In this document: one piece after another, positions 8,055 to 15,939 of the stretch
Position numbering within the stretch: the first letter of the stretch is position 1
Layout of the letters: each line of letters starts with the position of its first letter
NCBI RefSeq assembly: GCF_003053845.1
Contig: NZ_QAYG01000001.1
Span: 440,078 to 504,077, forward strand
DNA: 64,000 nucleotides
Direction of reading: 5' to 3'
Source of the DNA: Breoghania corrubedonensis
GTDB taxonomy: Bacteria; Pseudomonadota; Alphaproteobacteria; Rhizobiales; Stappiaceae
Translations under genes and position numbers: made by a program
The notes under the pieces: model-generated
What the model was told of the DNA's origin: nothing
Database searches by the model: none
Seen by the model: the letters and a program-made list of their open reading frames with translations, nothing else

Positions 8055-9350
8055 CTACTCCAGATCGGAATGGTGTGCCCGGATGCGGCGCACGAGATAC
8101 CAGATCATCAGCACCACCACGGGCACGGAGATCGCCTGGGCGAGCCCGGTCGACAGCGGCACCCCCGCCTTCTCCGCCCCCTCGAACAGGTGGCCGAGCA
8201 GGCCGACGACGTAATAGCTGATGGCGGCGACCGACAGCCCCTCCACCGTCTGTTGCAGACGCAGCTGCAAGCGGGCGCGGCGGTTCATGGCTTCCAGCAG
8301 GTTGCGGTTCTGGCTTTCCAGTTCGACATCGACCCGGGTGCGCAGCAGCGTGGCGGCGCGCGCCAGCTTGCGCGACAGGTTCGCCTGGCGCTCCTCCGTC
8401 GTCTCGCAGGTGCGCATGGCCGGACGCAGGCGGCGCGCGAGAAAGCTCGCCCAGGTGGAGCGGCCGGCAAGCGCGCGCTCGCCAAGGGCGGCAAGGCGCT
8501 GGGTGATGATCTCGTCATAGGCGCGGCTGGCGCCGAAGCGATAGGCGGACGCAGCGGCCCCCGCCTCCAGATCGGCCGCCAACTGTGTGAGACGCTGCAA
8601 CAGCGCCTCGTTGGCATCGAGCCCGGCGCTGGTGCGGATTTCGTCGGCGATCTCGGAGAGCCCGGTCTCGATACGGCGGATCTGCGGCGCCTGCCGCTGC
8701 GCCTCCGGCAGCCCCATGAGCGCCAGCAGACGATAGGTTTCCACCTCCAGCAACCGCTGGCACGCTGCGCCCACCGCTTGCGGCGCCTCGCCCCGGTTGA
8801 TCACCAGAATGCGCGTCAGACCATGGCCGTCGGGGCGGAAGTCAGTCGCCGCGATCAGTCCGCCGCCGACGATCTCGGAAGCCGCGAGGCTGGCCGGATC
8901 GAACAGCGCGTCGAAGTTGCATCCCTGATCCGCGTCGATCAGATCGAGGCGCGTGGCGACGATGAGCGGCCCGGGGGCACGAAAATCGCGACCAAACGGC
9001 GATCCATCGGGTTCGTCCGCGAACGGGGTTCCCGTGCGCGCCGACGCCGTTCCGTCCCAAGTATAGGTGGTGAATTCCGCATGGCTTTCCCAGCGCAGCG
9101 CGCCGCCGCCAAAGGCCAGCACGTGGTGGCGCGTTTCGGCATTCGGGCCGGCCGAACCATGCGCGCGACAGAACTCGGCAAACCACGCCCGGTCGACCGC
9201 GGCGGCCTCGTCGTCGGTTGTGAAACCGTAATGCAGGAAGGTGCGGGGCGTTTCCACGGGCAGGAAGGGCCGCGCATGCAATTCGCCCAGAAGCGCCCGG
9301 CGAAGGGGATGCGGCGCGAAGCCCGCAGTATCGTCGTTCTCGGCCACCAC
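8055..9350 (-). CDS. DUF3422 family membrane-anchored protein
   Basis: This is a 431-residue protein matching the DUF3422 layout of alpha- and betaproteobacteria. The conserved start is HPLRRALLGELHARPF followed by RTFLHYGF. A soluble body of about 370 residues has coiled-coil helices (residues ~300-380). The C-terminus carries two membrane segments (about 378-395 and 403-422) and a short basic tail. The function is unknown. The frame starts at GTG 9350, with AAAGGGCTG just upstream; GTG 9347 is equally possible. It is transcribed divergently from the GMC dehydrogenase operon. Confidence 0.88.
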   Translation of the reverse strand: MVAENDDTAGFAPHPLRRALLGELHARPFLPVETPRTFLHYGFTTDDEAAAVDRAWFAEFCRAHGSAGPNAETRHHVLAFGGGALRWESHAEFTTYTWDGTASARTGTPFADEPDGSPFGRDFRAPGPLIVATRLDLIDADQGCNFDALFDPASLAASEIVGGGLIAATDFRPDGHGLTRILVINRGEAPQAVGAACQRLLEVETYRLLALMGLPEAQRQAPQIRRIETGLSEIADEIRTSAGLDANEALLQRLTQLAADLEAGAAASAYRFGASRAYDEIITQRLAALGERALAGRSTWASFLARRLRPAMRTCETTEERQANLSRKLARAATLLRTRVDVELESQNRNLLEAMNRRARLQLRLQQTVEGLSVAAISYYVVGLLGHLFEGAEKAGVPLSTGLAQAISVPVVVLMIWYLVRRIRAHHSDLE

Positions 9351-9715
9351 CAGCCCTTTATTTGCAAGTGCGATAAAAAAAGAGCCGGGATAATGGGCGT
9401 TCGGGAACCAACTGTCACCCGGTACGTTCTACGAATACAACGCGTTGCGGATATCGGCCATGCCCCTCCTTCACCGTGCCCCTTGCACGACAAGCCTTTA
9501 TCGCCGCGAAGTCATTCTCCAAAATCCACCTTAGAACAAAAATAATTTTGAAAACCAGGCTGGATGTGCGGTAAGACGTCACATGCCGGCGTCAAATTGT
9601 CACGCAGTGAACATCCCGCCACCTACGGAACCCCCGCTCTTCCCCACTGGTATTCGGCCTGTTTGTTACTGCGAATGGACGCCCCTTCAAACGGCGTTTC
9701 ATAGCTGAAAGGAAC
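9351..9715. other. Divergent promoter region, DUF3422 / GMC dehydrogenase
   Basis: No gene is seen. An AT-rich patch at about 9530-9560 (AGAACAAAAATAATTTTG) is the best candidate for the promoter zone of the dehydrogenase operon. I cannot define clear -35/-10 boxes. Confidence 0.4.
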
Positions 9716-10423
9716 ATGCCCATGGTAGATCTTCCCGGACGCCCATCCCGTCGAAGCTTTCTGAAGGCGACTGTCGCGAGTGCGGCGGTTACTTCCATTC
9801 CGATCGGCCTGCCACACGCTAAGGCAGCCGAACTTCCAAGTCTGGAAGACTACAAGCCCGTCTACTTCGACGCTGCGGAATGGAGCTTCATCCTGGCGGC
9901 CTGCGCGCGACTCATTCCCTCCGACGGCACCGGCCCCGGAGCGATCGAAACGCGCGTACCCGTCTTCATCGACCTGCAGATGGCGGGAGATTTCGGCAAG
10001 GCGGCCGACTGGTACATGGAAGGCCCCTACAAGGCCGACGCCAATCCGTTGCTCGGTTTCCAGAGCCCTCTCGCACCCGCCGAGATCTATCGCAAGGCGA
10101 TCCCCGTCTTCCAGGACTGGTGCAAGCAGACCCACGGCGACGCCTTCGAGAAGCTCGACGCGGAAACCCAGGACGCGGCGCTGACATCGCTTGAGAAGGG
10201 CGGGGTCAAGCTCGATCCGGAGCTGCGCGACTTCTTCTCGTTCCTGTTGCAGAACACCAAGGAAGGCTACTTCGCCGACCCGATGTACGGCGGCAACCAG
10301 GGCATGCAGGCCTGGGTGCATATCGGCTTTCCGGGCGCGCGCGGCAGCTACGCGGAATGGGTCAACAACTACAATGCCGAGTATCCGCTCGGCCCCGTTT
10401 CCATTTCCGGCGAGAGGGCCTGA
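9716..10423 (+). CDS. Gluconate 2-dehydrogenase subunit 3 family protein (Tat-exported small subunit)
   Basis: This is a 235-residue protein of the gluconate 2-dehydrogenase subunit 3 family. The N-terminus carries a twin-arginine signal, PSRRSFLKATVAS, with cleavage expected after HAKA near residue 37. The mature part begins with FDAAEWSFILAACARLIPSDG and contains GYFADPMYGGNQG near 180, typical of the family. This subunit has no cofactor. It folds with the flavin subunit in the cytoplasm and carries it through the Tat system to the periplasm. The ATG at 9716 has GAAAGGA eight bases upstream. The flavoprotein gene follows after 3 bases. Confidence 0.93.
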   Translation: MPMVDLPGRPSRRSFLKATVASAAVTSIPIGLPHAKAAELPSLEDYKPVYFDAAEWSFILAACARLIPSDGTGPGAIETRVPVFIDLQMAGDFGKAADWYMEGPYKADANPLLGFQSPLAPAEIYRKAIPVFQDWCKQTHGDAFEKLDAETQDAALTSLEKGGVKLDPELRDFFSFLLQNTKEGYFADPMYGGNQGMQAWVHIGFPGARGSYAEWVNNYNAEYPLGPVSISGERA

Positions 10424-10426
10424 GCC

Positions 10427-12196
10427 ATGGCGAGACAAGATCCCAGGAAAGACGTCGTCGTCATCGGGCTCGGCTGGACCGGCGCGATCATGTCGATGGA
10501 ACTGGCGCAGGAGGGACTGGAGGTTCTGGCCCTTGAGCGCGGCGACGACCGCGACACGGTGCCGGACTTCCAGTATCCCAACATCATCGACGAGCTGAAA
10601 TACGGCATCCGCTACGGGCTGATGCAGAAGCCGCGCAAGTCGACGCTGACCATTCGTCACGGCCTCGACGACACGGCGCTGCCCTATCGCCATCTCGGCT
10701 CGTTCCTGCCGGGCGACGGCGTGGGCGGTGCAGGCGCGCACTGGAACGGCCAGAACTGGCGGCCGCAGGAGCCGGAATACCGGCTGCGCTCCTATGTCGA
10801 GGAGACGTTCGGCGCCGACATCATTCCCGAGGGCATGACGATCCAGGACTGGGGCGTCACCTACGAGGAGCTGGAGCCCTATTTCGACCAGTTCGAGAAG
10901 GTCGCCGGCATTTCCGGCAAGGCGGGCAATCTCAACGGCGAGATCGTCGAAGGCGGCAACCCGTTCGAGGCGCCGCGTTCCTCGGACTATCCGATGCCGC
11001 CGCTGCCGCACACCTATGACGCGGATCTCTTCTCCAAGGCCGCCAAGGCCAAGGGGCTGCATCCCTTCCCCAGACCGTCGGCCAACGCGTCTGAGGCCTA
11101 CACCAACCCCTATGGCATGCAGCTCGGGCCCTGCAACTTCTGCGGTTTCTGCGAGCGCTTCGGCTGCCTGAACTACTCCAAGTCCTCGCCGCAGGTTTGC
11201 ATTCTGGACGCGCTGAAGCGCAAGCCGAACTTCTCCTACAAGACCAATTCGGAAGTCCTGAAAATCGAGAAGGCCGAGGACGGCAAGACCGTCACCGGCG
11301 TCACCTATTTCGACGAGAAGGCGAACGAGGAGGTTTTTCAGCCGGCGGATCTGGTGCTCCTGTGCGCCTACTCGCTGCACAACGTGCATCTGCTGCTTCT
11401 CTCCGGCATCGGCCAGCCCTACGACCCGGCGACGGGCGAAGGCGTGGTGGGCAAGAACTACGCCTACCAGATGACCGGCGGCACCCGGCTCTATTTCAAG
11501 GACAAGCAGTTCAACCCGTTCATCGGAACGGGATCGAACGGCATCTCGATCGACGACTACTCGATCAGCCAGATCGATTTCGCCAAGGAAGGCTTCATCG
11601 GCGGCTCCTACATCACCGCCGGGCAGACCAACGGCCGGCCGATCCAGTCGATGCCGTTGCCCCCGGGAACGCCCAAATGGGGCAAGGCGTGGAAGGAAGC
11701 GGCCGGCGAATGGTACGGCCGCTCCATGGCCATCGGCTCGCACGGCTCCAACATGTCCTACCGCGACTGCTACCTGGACCTCGACCCGACCTACACCGAC
11801 CGCCACGGCCGGCCGCTCATGCGCATGACCTTCAACTGGAAGGAAAACGACATCCGCATGACGCAGTTCATGAAGGCACGCATCGAGGAGATCGCCGAGA
11901 CCATGAACCCGGACATGATCGCGTCCGGCTACAAGAAGGACGGTTCGCAGTACGACGTCCGCCCCTACCAGTCGACCCACAACGTGGGCGGCGCGATCAT
12001 GGGAGCGGAGCGCAAGACCTCGGTCCTGAACAAGTATCTTCAGCACTGGGACTGCCACAACCTGTTCGTGATGGGCGCTTCCGCCTATCCGCAGAACATC
12101 CAGTACAACCCGACAGGCGCGCTCGGCGGCCTCGCCTACTGGTCGGCGGCGGCGATCCGCAAGGATTACCTCGCCAATCCGCGGCCGCTGGTCTGA
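10427..12196 (+). CDS. GMC-family flavoprotein dehydrogenase, large subunit (gluconate/sugar/alcohol dehydrogenase type)
   Basis: This is a 589-residue GMC oxidoreductase. The N-terminal FAD-binding Rossmann motif VVVIGLGWTGAIMSMELA lies at residues 6-23, followed by ALERG. A GDGVGGAGAHWNGQNWR flavin segment lies near residues 100-116. A four-cysteine cluster, CNFCGFCERFGC, near 236-247 resembles the 3Fe-4S-binding Cys motif of FAD-glucose and fructose dehydrogenases. The C-terminus contains the catalytic-type segment ASAYPQNIQYNPTGALGGLAYW. It has no signal peptide of its own, consistent with Tat hitchhiking on the upstream subunit. It would oxidise a polyol, aldose or gluconate in the periplasm and pass electrons to the triheme cytochrome subunit encoded next. 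The substrate cannot be read from sequence. Confidence 0.93.
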   Translation: MARQDPRKDVVVIGLGWTGAIMSMELAQEGLEVLALERGDDRDTVPDFQYPNIIDELKYGIRYGLMQKPRKSTLTIRHGLDDTALPYRHLGSFLPGDGVGGAGAHWNGQNWRPQEPEYRLRSYVEETFGADIIPEGMTIQDWGVTYEELEPYFDQFEKVAGISGKAGNLNGEIVEGGNPFEAPRSSDYPMPPLPHTYDADLFSKAAKAKGLHPFPRPSANASEAYTNPYGMQLGPCNFCGFCERFGCLNYSKSSPQVCILDALKRKPNFSYKTNSEVLKIEKAEDGKTVTGVTYFDEKANEEVFQPADLVLLCAYSLHNVHLLLLSGIGQPYDPATGEGVVGKNYAYQMTGGTRLYFKDKQFNPFIGTGSNGISIDDYSISQIDFAKEGFIGGSYITAGQTNGRPIQSMPLPPGTPKWGKAWKEAAGEWYGRSMAIGSHGSNMSYRDCYLDLDPTYTDRHGRPLMRMTFNWKENDIRMTQFMKARIEEIAETMNPDMIASGYKKDGSQYDVRPYQSTHNVGGAIMGAERKTSVLNKYLQHWDCHNLFVMGASAYPQNIQYNPTGALGGLAYWSAAAIRKDYLANPRPLV

Positions 12197-12211
12197 TCGG
12201 GAGGCAGGAAA

Positions 12212-13582
12212 ATGAAAACACTTGTTCGTATCGTGGCCGTTCTCATCGTGATCGGCCTGGCGGCGCTCGCCGCCATCATCTTCGTGCCGGTGCAGCGCAC
12301 GGGGCCTACCGAAAAACTCGCGGCCGACTGGCAAGCGCCGGCCGGCCTCGGCAAGTACGATGCCCGCATGGCCGACTGCGCGGCCTGCCACACCGAGCCC
12401 GGCGGCAAGCCGTTCGCCGGCGGGCGCACCATCGCAAGCCCGATGGGCGACATCTACACGCCCAACATCACACCCGACAAGGAAACCGGCATCGGCACCT
12501 GGTCGCTCGCCGACTTCCGCGCAGCCCTGGTGGACGGTGTCGACGACGAGGACCATCACCTCTATCCGGCGATGCCCTACGAGAACTACCGCCACATGTC
12601 GGAGACCGACATCCGCGCCATGTACGACTACTTCATGCATGACGTTGAGCCGGTGAAGAATCAGGTGGCGGAGACCGAGCTGCCCTTCCCGTTCAACCAG
12701 CGCTGGGGCATCCGGCTGTGGAACTGGGTGACGCTTGGCAATCCGGGCTTCAAGCCGGCATCGACCAAGGTTGCCAACGACGAGCAGCTGTCGCGCGGCG
12801 CCTATCTGGTGCAGGTGCTGGGCCATTGCGGCTCGTGCCACACACCGCGCAACCTGACGATGGCGCAGGCCGGCACCAACGAAACGGACGCGAAGTTCCT
12901 CACAGGCGGCGAGATCGGCGGCTGGTCGGCCCCGGATCTCAGGGGCCCGAAGTCGGCGCCGCAGCAGTGGTCGGCGGACGAGCTGAAGATGTACCTGACC
13001 GCCGGGCGCAACGCCCATTCGGCGGTAGCGGGCGAAATGAAGCTCGCGGTGGAGGAATCGCTTCAATACATGAGTGACGAGGATGCCAATGCGATGGTCG
13101 CCTATCTGCGCGCCATCGGCACCAACGGCCCTGCCCCGGCCGAAGCGCCGATGAAGCGTGATGAGACCCCCGCCGGCACGGTCGCCCGGATCGACGCGGC
13201 CGACGACCCCACCACGACCAAGCTGAAAAAGGCCGTGGACCTCACCGACGGCGAGCGGCTCTATGTCGACAATTGCGGCGCCTGCCACTTTGCCGACGGG
13301 CGCGGCGCACCGGAGGTGTTCCCCTCGCTGAAGGGCAACGCGGCTGTCGTCGCCAAGGAGACCGGCGGGCTCATTCACACCATTCTGTATGGTGCGGAAA
13401 TGCCGTCCACTTCCAAGCGTCCGATGAAGCTGCGCATGCCGGGCTTCGCCCAGCGGCTTTCCGATGACGATGTCGCCAAGCTCGCCACGTTCCTGCGCGG
13501 TGCGTGGGGCAACGGGGCCGGCCCGGTGACCGCCGACCAGGTCGCCAAGGAACGCAAGACGCCGACCGAAGCCTCGCACTGA
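12212..13582 (+). CDS. Triheme membrane-bound cytochrome c subunit of the GMC dehydrogenase
   Basis: This is a 456-residue protein with an N-terminal membrane anchor/signal (residues 4-28, VRIVAVLIVIGLAALAAIIF). Three heme c sites follow: CAACH (about residue 55), CGSCH (about 207) and CGACH (about 354). Each is the head of one cytochrome c domain, and later Met residues can serve as axial ligands. This is the standard electron-transfer subunit of gluconate, sorbitol, fructose and alcohol dehydrogenases, delivering electrons to ubiquinone. It is the last gene of the operon, 15 bases after the flavoprotein, with GGGAGGCAGG as ribosome site. A strong terminator follows. Confidence 0.94.
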   Translation: MKTLVRIVAVLIVIGLAALAAIIFVPVQRTGPTEKLAADWQAPAGLGKYDARMADCAACHTEPGGKPFAGGRTIASPMGDIYTPNITPDKETGIGTWSLADFRAALVDGVDDEDHHLYPAMPYENYRHMSETDIRAMYDYFMHDVEPVKNQVAETELPFPFNQRWGIRLWNWVTLGNPGFKPASTKVANDEQLSRGAYLVQVLGHCGSCHTPRNLTMAQAGTNETDAKFLTGGEIGGWSAPDLRGPKSAPQQWSADELKMYLTAGRNAHSAVAGEMKLAVEESLQYMSDEDANAMVAYLRAIGTNGPAPAEAPMKRDETPAGTVARIDAADDPTTTKLKKAVDLTDGERLYVDNCGACHFADGRGAPEVFPSLKGNAAVVAKETGGLIHTILYGAEMPSTSKRPMKLRMPGFAQRLSDDDVAKLATFLRGAWGNGAGPVTADQVAKERKTPTEASH

Positions 13583-13633
13583 GGCCAGGGCCTGAGAACA
13601 GCCATTTCCGGCGACAACCGGGAGTGAGAGGAG

Positions 13634-13674
13634 AAACCGGGCCGGTCCGCAAGGATCGGCCCGGTTTTGTTTTG
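13634..13674 (+). terminator. Rho-independent terminator of the GMC dehydrogenase operon
   Basis: Stem AACCGGGCCGGTCC paired with GGATCGGCCCGGTT (one mismatch) around a GCAA tetraloop, followed by TTTGTTTT. It lies about 50 bases after the cytochrome stop codon. It is a textbook structure and also insulates the convergent toxin gene. Confidence 0.92.
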
Positions 13675-13685
13675 AGGAGGAGCAC

Positions 13686-14024
13686 CTACTCGCGAAACAG
13701 CTCCGCGTGTGTTCCGATGCGCACGAAAACGATGAGGTTCTCGCGTTCCTCAAGCGTGTAGATCAGCAGGAAATCGCCACCGATATGGCATTCGCGATGA
13801 TCGTTCCATTCACCGGCGAGCGGATGGTCTTTCCATTCGGGCGGAAGGGGAGCGTCGTTGGCGACGAGCAGGCTCATCGCGTGTTTCAGCCGGGACATGT
13901 CATGGCGCCCGGCCCCGTTGAGGCGTTTCCAGTCCTTTACGAACTGCTTGGTGTGGGTCGCACAGCGCGGCAATGGCGCACGCTTTGTTGCGCTGCCTGG
14001 GCCGCCTTTTCCCTTGCGCGCCAC
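13686..14024 (-). CDS. yafQ: YafQ-family mRNA interferase toxin (RelE/ParE fold)
   Basis: This is a 112-residue frame, of which the C-terminal 90 residues match YafQ: THTKQFVKDWKRL, then LPPEWKDHPLAGEWNDHRECHI, then DFLLIYTLEE and FVRIGTHAELF. The conserved H-DHREC-H residues and the final GTH-LF segment of the YafQ active site are all present. The start GTG at 14024 lies one base after the antitoxin stop, so translation is coupled. The first 20 residues are not conserved, and a later start is possible. YafQ cleaves mRNA on the ribosome at specific codons; here it pairs with a DinJ/RelB-type antitoxin. Confidence 0.9.
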   Translation of the reverse strand: MARKGKGGPGSATKRAPLPRCATHTKQFVKDWKRLNGAGRHDMSRLKHAMSLLVANDAPLPPEWKDHPLAGEWNDHRECHIGGDFLLIYTLEERENLIVFVRIGTHAELFRE

Positions 14025-14025
14025 T

Positions 14026-14295
14026 TCAAGCCTTTTCGATCGTCGCGATCATATCGTCGATATTCTCGTAGTGCGGCCCATGCCCCTTCTTGAGCCCTCG
14101 TGCTTCCTCGATCGCGGCGAGTGTCTCGTCATTCGGCCGGGTCAGTTCGACCGGCAGCGCCTTGTCGCGCGCAATGCGCGTCAACGTCATGCGCATGACG
14201 TCGGAAATCGTCAGGCCGAGACTTTCGAGCACAGCGGCGGCATCCGCCTTCAATTCAGGGTCGATGCGAGCGCGAATGTAGTCGTTGGCTGCCAT
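14026..14295 (-). CDS. dinJ: RelB/DinJ-family antitoxin
   Basis: This is an 89-residue antitoxin with a ribbon-helix-helix N-terminus (YIRARIDPELKADAAAVLESLGLTISDVMRM) that is typical of RelB/DinJ; residues 3-50 bind DNA and form the dimer. The acidic and disordered C-terminus (YENIDDMIATIEKA) would wrap the toxin. The ATG at 14295 is chosen because the RHH strand starts directly after it. The frame stays open to 14484, but the extra sequence is unconserved. A 12-base palindrome 33 bases upstream is a likely operator. The pair lies in the antitoxin-first order usual for type II systems. Confidence 0.9.
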   Translation of the reverse strand: MAANDYIRARIDPELKADAAAVLESLGLTISDVMRMTLTRIARDKALPVELTRPNDETLAAIEEARGLKKGHGPHYENIDDMIATIEKA

Positions 14296-14328
14296 GACCG
14301 GATCTCCGTCGTTGTTGACCCATATGTA

Positions 14329-14340
14329 GCTCAATTGAGC
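14329..14340. promoter_or_regulatory. Probable operator of the DinJ/YafQ operon
   Basis: A perfect 12-base palindrome, GCTCAATTGAGC, lies 33 bases upstream of the antitoxin start in an AT-rich patch. RelB/DinJ antitoxins bind short palindromes of this kind and autoregulate. Function is inferred from position. Confidence 0.55.
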
Positions 14341-14493
14341 AACAACGGCAAGAAATCGTCGATCCGCCATTTGCGCGGGACAGGAGAGCCGGGGGCTATC
14401 CTGTCCCGGAAATCCCCGCAGCGCGGCGTCGGTTCCTCCCCTCGGGCTCCAGGTTCCGGGCTTTTGCTTGCGCCTCCCGCTCATGCCTTCCCC

Positions 14494-14523
14494 GTCATCA
14501 CCCGGACGAAGCCGGGTGATGAC
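14494..14523. repeat. Palindromic intergenic repeat, CACCCGG type
   Basis: GTCATCACCCGG and CCGGGTGATGAC form perfect 12-base arms around ACGAAG. The unit sits between the TRAP 1 operon end and the toxin-antitoxin operon, in the same family as 3200-3223 and 34171-34194. Confidence 0.85.
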
Positions 14524-14577
14524 AATGGAGGGAGCGGGGCAGGACGCGGGAGAGATCGACGCAAGTCGGGAGCTCCC

Positions 14578-15936
14578 TCACCCGTACACCAGCCGTGGAA
14601 GCCAGATGATGATCTGCGGGAACATCATGCACATCACCAGCGCGACGATCTGGATCATCAGGAACGGGATCGCCGCCCTGAAGATGCGGGCCATCGGGAT
14701 TTCCGGCGGAGCGACGCCGCGCAGGTAGAAGAGCGCGTAGCCGAACGGCGGCGACAGGAAGCTCATCTGCATGTTCACCAGATAGAGCACGCCGAACCAC
14801 AGCACGAGATCGTCGGGATCGGCGAAGCCGAAGGCCTGCGCGCCGAGCCCCTTGATGATCGGCACGAAGATCGGCACGCACAGCAGGAGAATGCCGACCC
14901 AGTCGAGGAACATGCCGAGGAAGATCAGGATGATCTGCATCAGGATCAGGATGCCCCAGGGCCCGAGCCCCAGCCCCTGCATCAGATCGGAGACGAATTC
15001 CTGCCCGCCGTGCAGCACGTAGAGCCCGACGAAGATGGTCGCGCCGAACATGATCCAGATGACCATGGCGGACGCCTTCAGCGTGGTGACGCAGGCCCCC
15101 TGCACCGTCGCCCAGTCGAGCTTTCGGTGAATGGCGGCGACGATGAAGGCGCCGAAGGTGCCGATGCCGGCGGCCTCCACCGGGGTCGCGACACCGGAGA
15201 AGATGACGCCCAGCACCACGACGATGAGCGAGATGGGCGCCGACATGCGTGACAGGACGCGGATCTTTTCGACAAAGGAGATCCGCTCCTCCAAGGGGGC
15301 AGCGGGGCCGAGCGCGGGGTTGATGGTGCAGCGCACGACCACATAGAGCACGTAGAGGCCCGACAGCAGCAGCCCCGGAAAGACCGCACCGATGAACAGT
15401 TCGCCCACCGACTGCTCCGCCACCACGGCGTAGATGATGGCGAGAATGGAGGGCGGGATCAGGATGCCGAGCGTGCCGCCGGCCATGATCGAGCCCATGG
15501 CGATTTCCGGATCGTAGTTGCGCTTCAGCATGGCGGGCAGCGCGATGATGCCCATGGTGACGACCGCAGCCCCGATAACGCCGACCATCGCCGCCAGAAT
15601 GGTGGAGGCGATGATGGTCGCCGCCGCCAGCCCGCCGCGCACGCCGCCCAGCACCTTGTAGATGACGTCGAACATGTCGTTGATGATGCCGGCCCGCTCC
15701 AGCATCGCCGCCATGAAGATGAACAGCGGAATGGCCGATAGCTGGTAGTTGGTCATCAACGGGAAGATGCGCGACGGCACGATGTTGAGCGCCTGCCAGC
15801 TGTCGCCAAGGATAAAGAGGAAGACGCAGGCCAGCCCGCCGGTGACGAAGGCGAGCGGCAGGCCTGCCATCAGCAGCACGATCAGGCTGCCGAACATGAT
15901 GAGCGTCAGCCACTCGATGGAAATTTCCAGCCCCAT
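14578..15936 (-). CDS. TRAP transporter large permease (DctM family), TRAP 1
   Basis: This is a 452-residue, very hydrophobic protein of the DctM family. It starts LTLIMFGSLIVLLMAGLPLAF and carries about 12 membrane segments. Family signatures are present: AAATIIASTILAAMVGVIGAAVVTMG, GGTLGILIPPSI near 190, and a C-terminal LVNMQMSFLSPPFGYALFYL. DctM is the translocating subunit, driving sodium-coupled uptake of a carboxylate delivered by the periplasmic receptor. It is the last gene of the operon dctP-dctQ-dctM. Its ATG at 15936 lies 3 bases after the stop of dctQ, so the two are co-translated. Confidence 0.94.
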   Translation of the reverse strand: MGLEISIEWLTLIMFGSLIVLLMAGLPLAFVTGGLACVFLFILGDSWQALNIVPSRIFPLMTNYQLSAIPLFIFMAAMLERAGIINDMFDVIYKVLGGVRGGLAAATIIASTILAAMVGVIGAAVVTMGIIALPAMLKRNYDPEIAMGSIMAGGTLGILIPPSILAIIYAVVAEQSVGELFIGAVFPGLLLSGLYVLYVVVRCTINPALGPAAPLEERISFVEKIRVLSRMSAPISLIVVVLGVIFSGVATPVEAAGIGTFGAFIVAAIHRKLDWATVQGACVTTLKASAMVIWIMFGATIFVGLYVLHGGQEFVSDLMQGLGLGPWGILILMQIILIFLGMFLDWVGILLLCVPIFVPIIKGLGAQAFGFADPDDLVLWFGVLYLVNMQMSFLSPPFGYALFYLRGVAPPEIPMARIFRAAIPFLMIQIVALVMCMMFPQIIIWLPRLVYG

Positions 15937-15939
15937 GGA

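Noticed and set aside
9623-13753. 1376-codon open frame on the minus strand
   Set aside because: It lies antisense to the three genes of the GMC dehydrogenase operon, which have clear families, ribosome sites and cofactor motifs. Long antisense frames are expected in GC-rich DNA.
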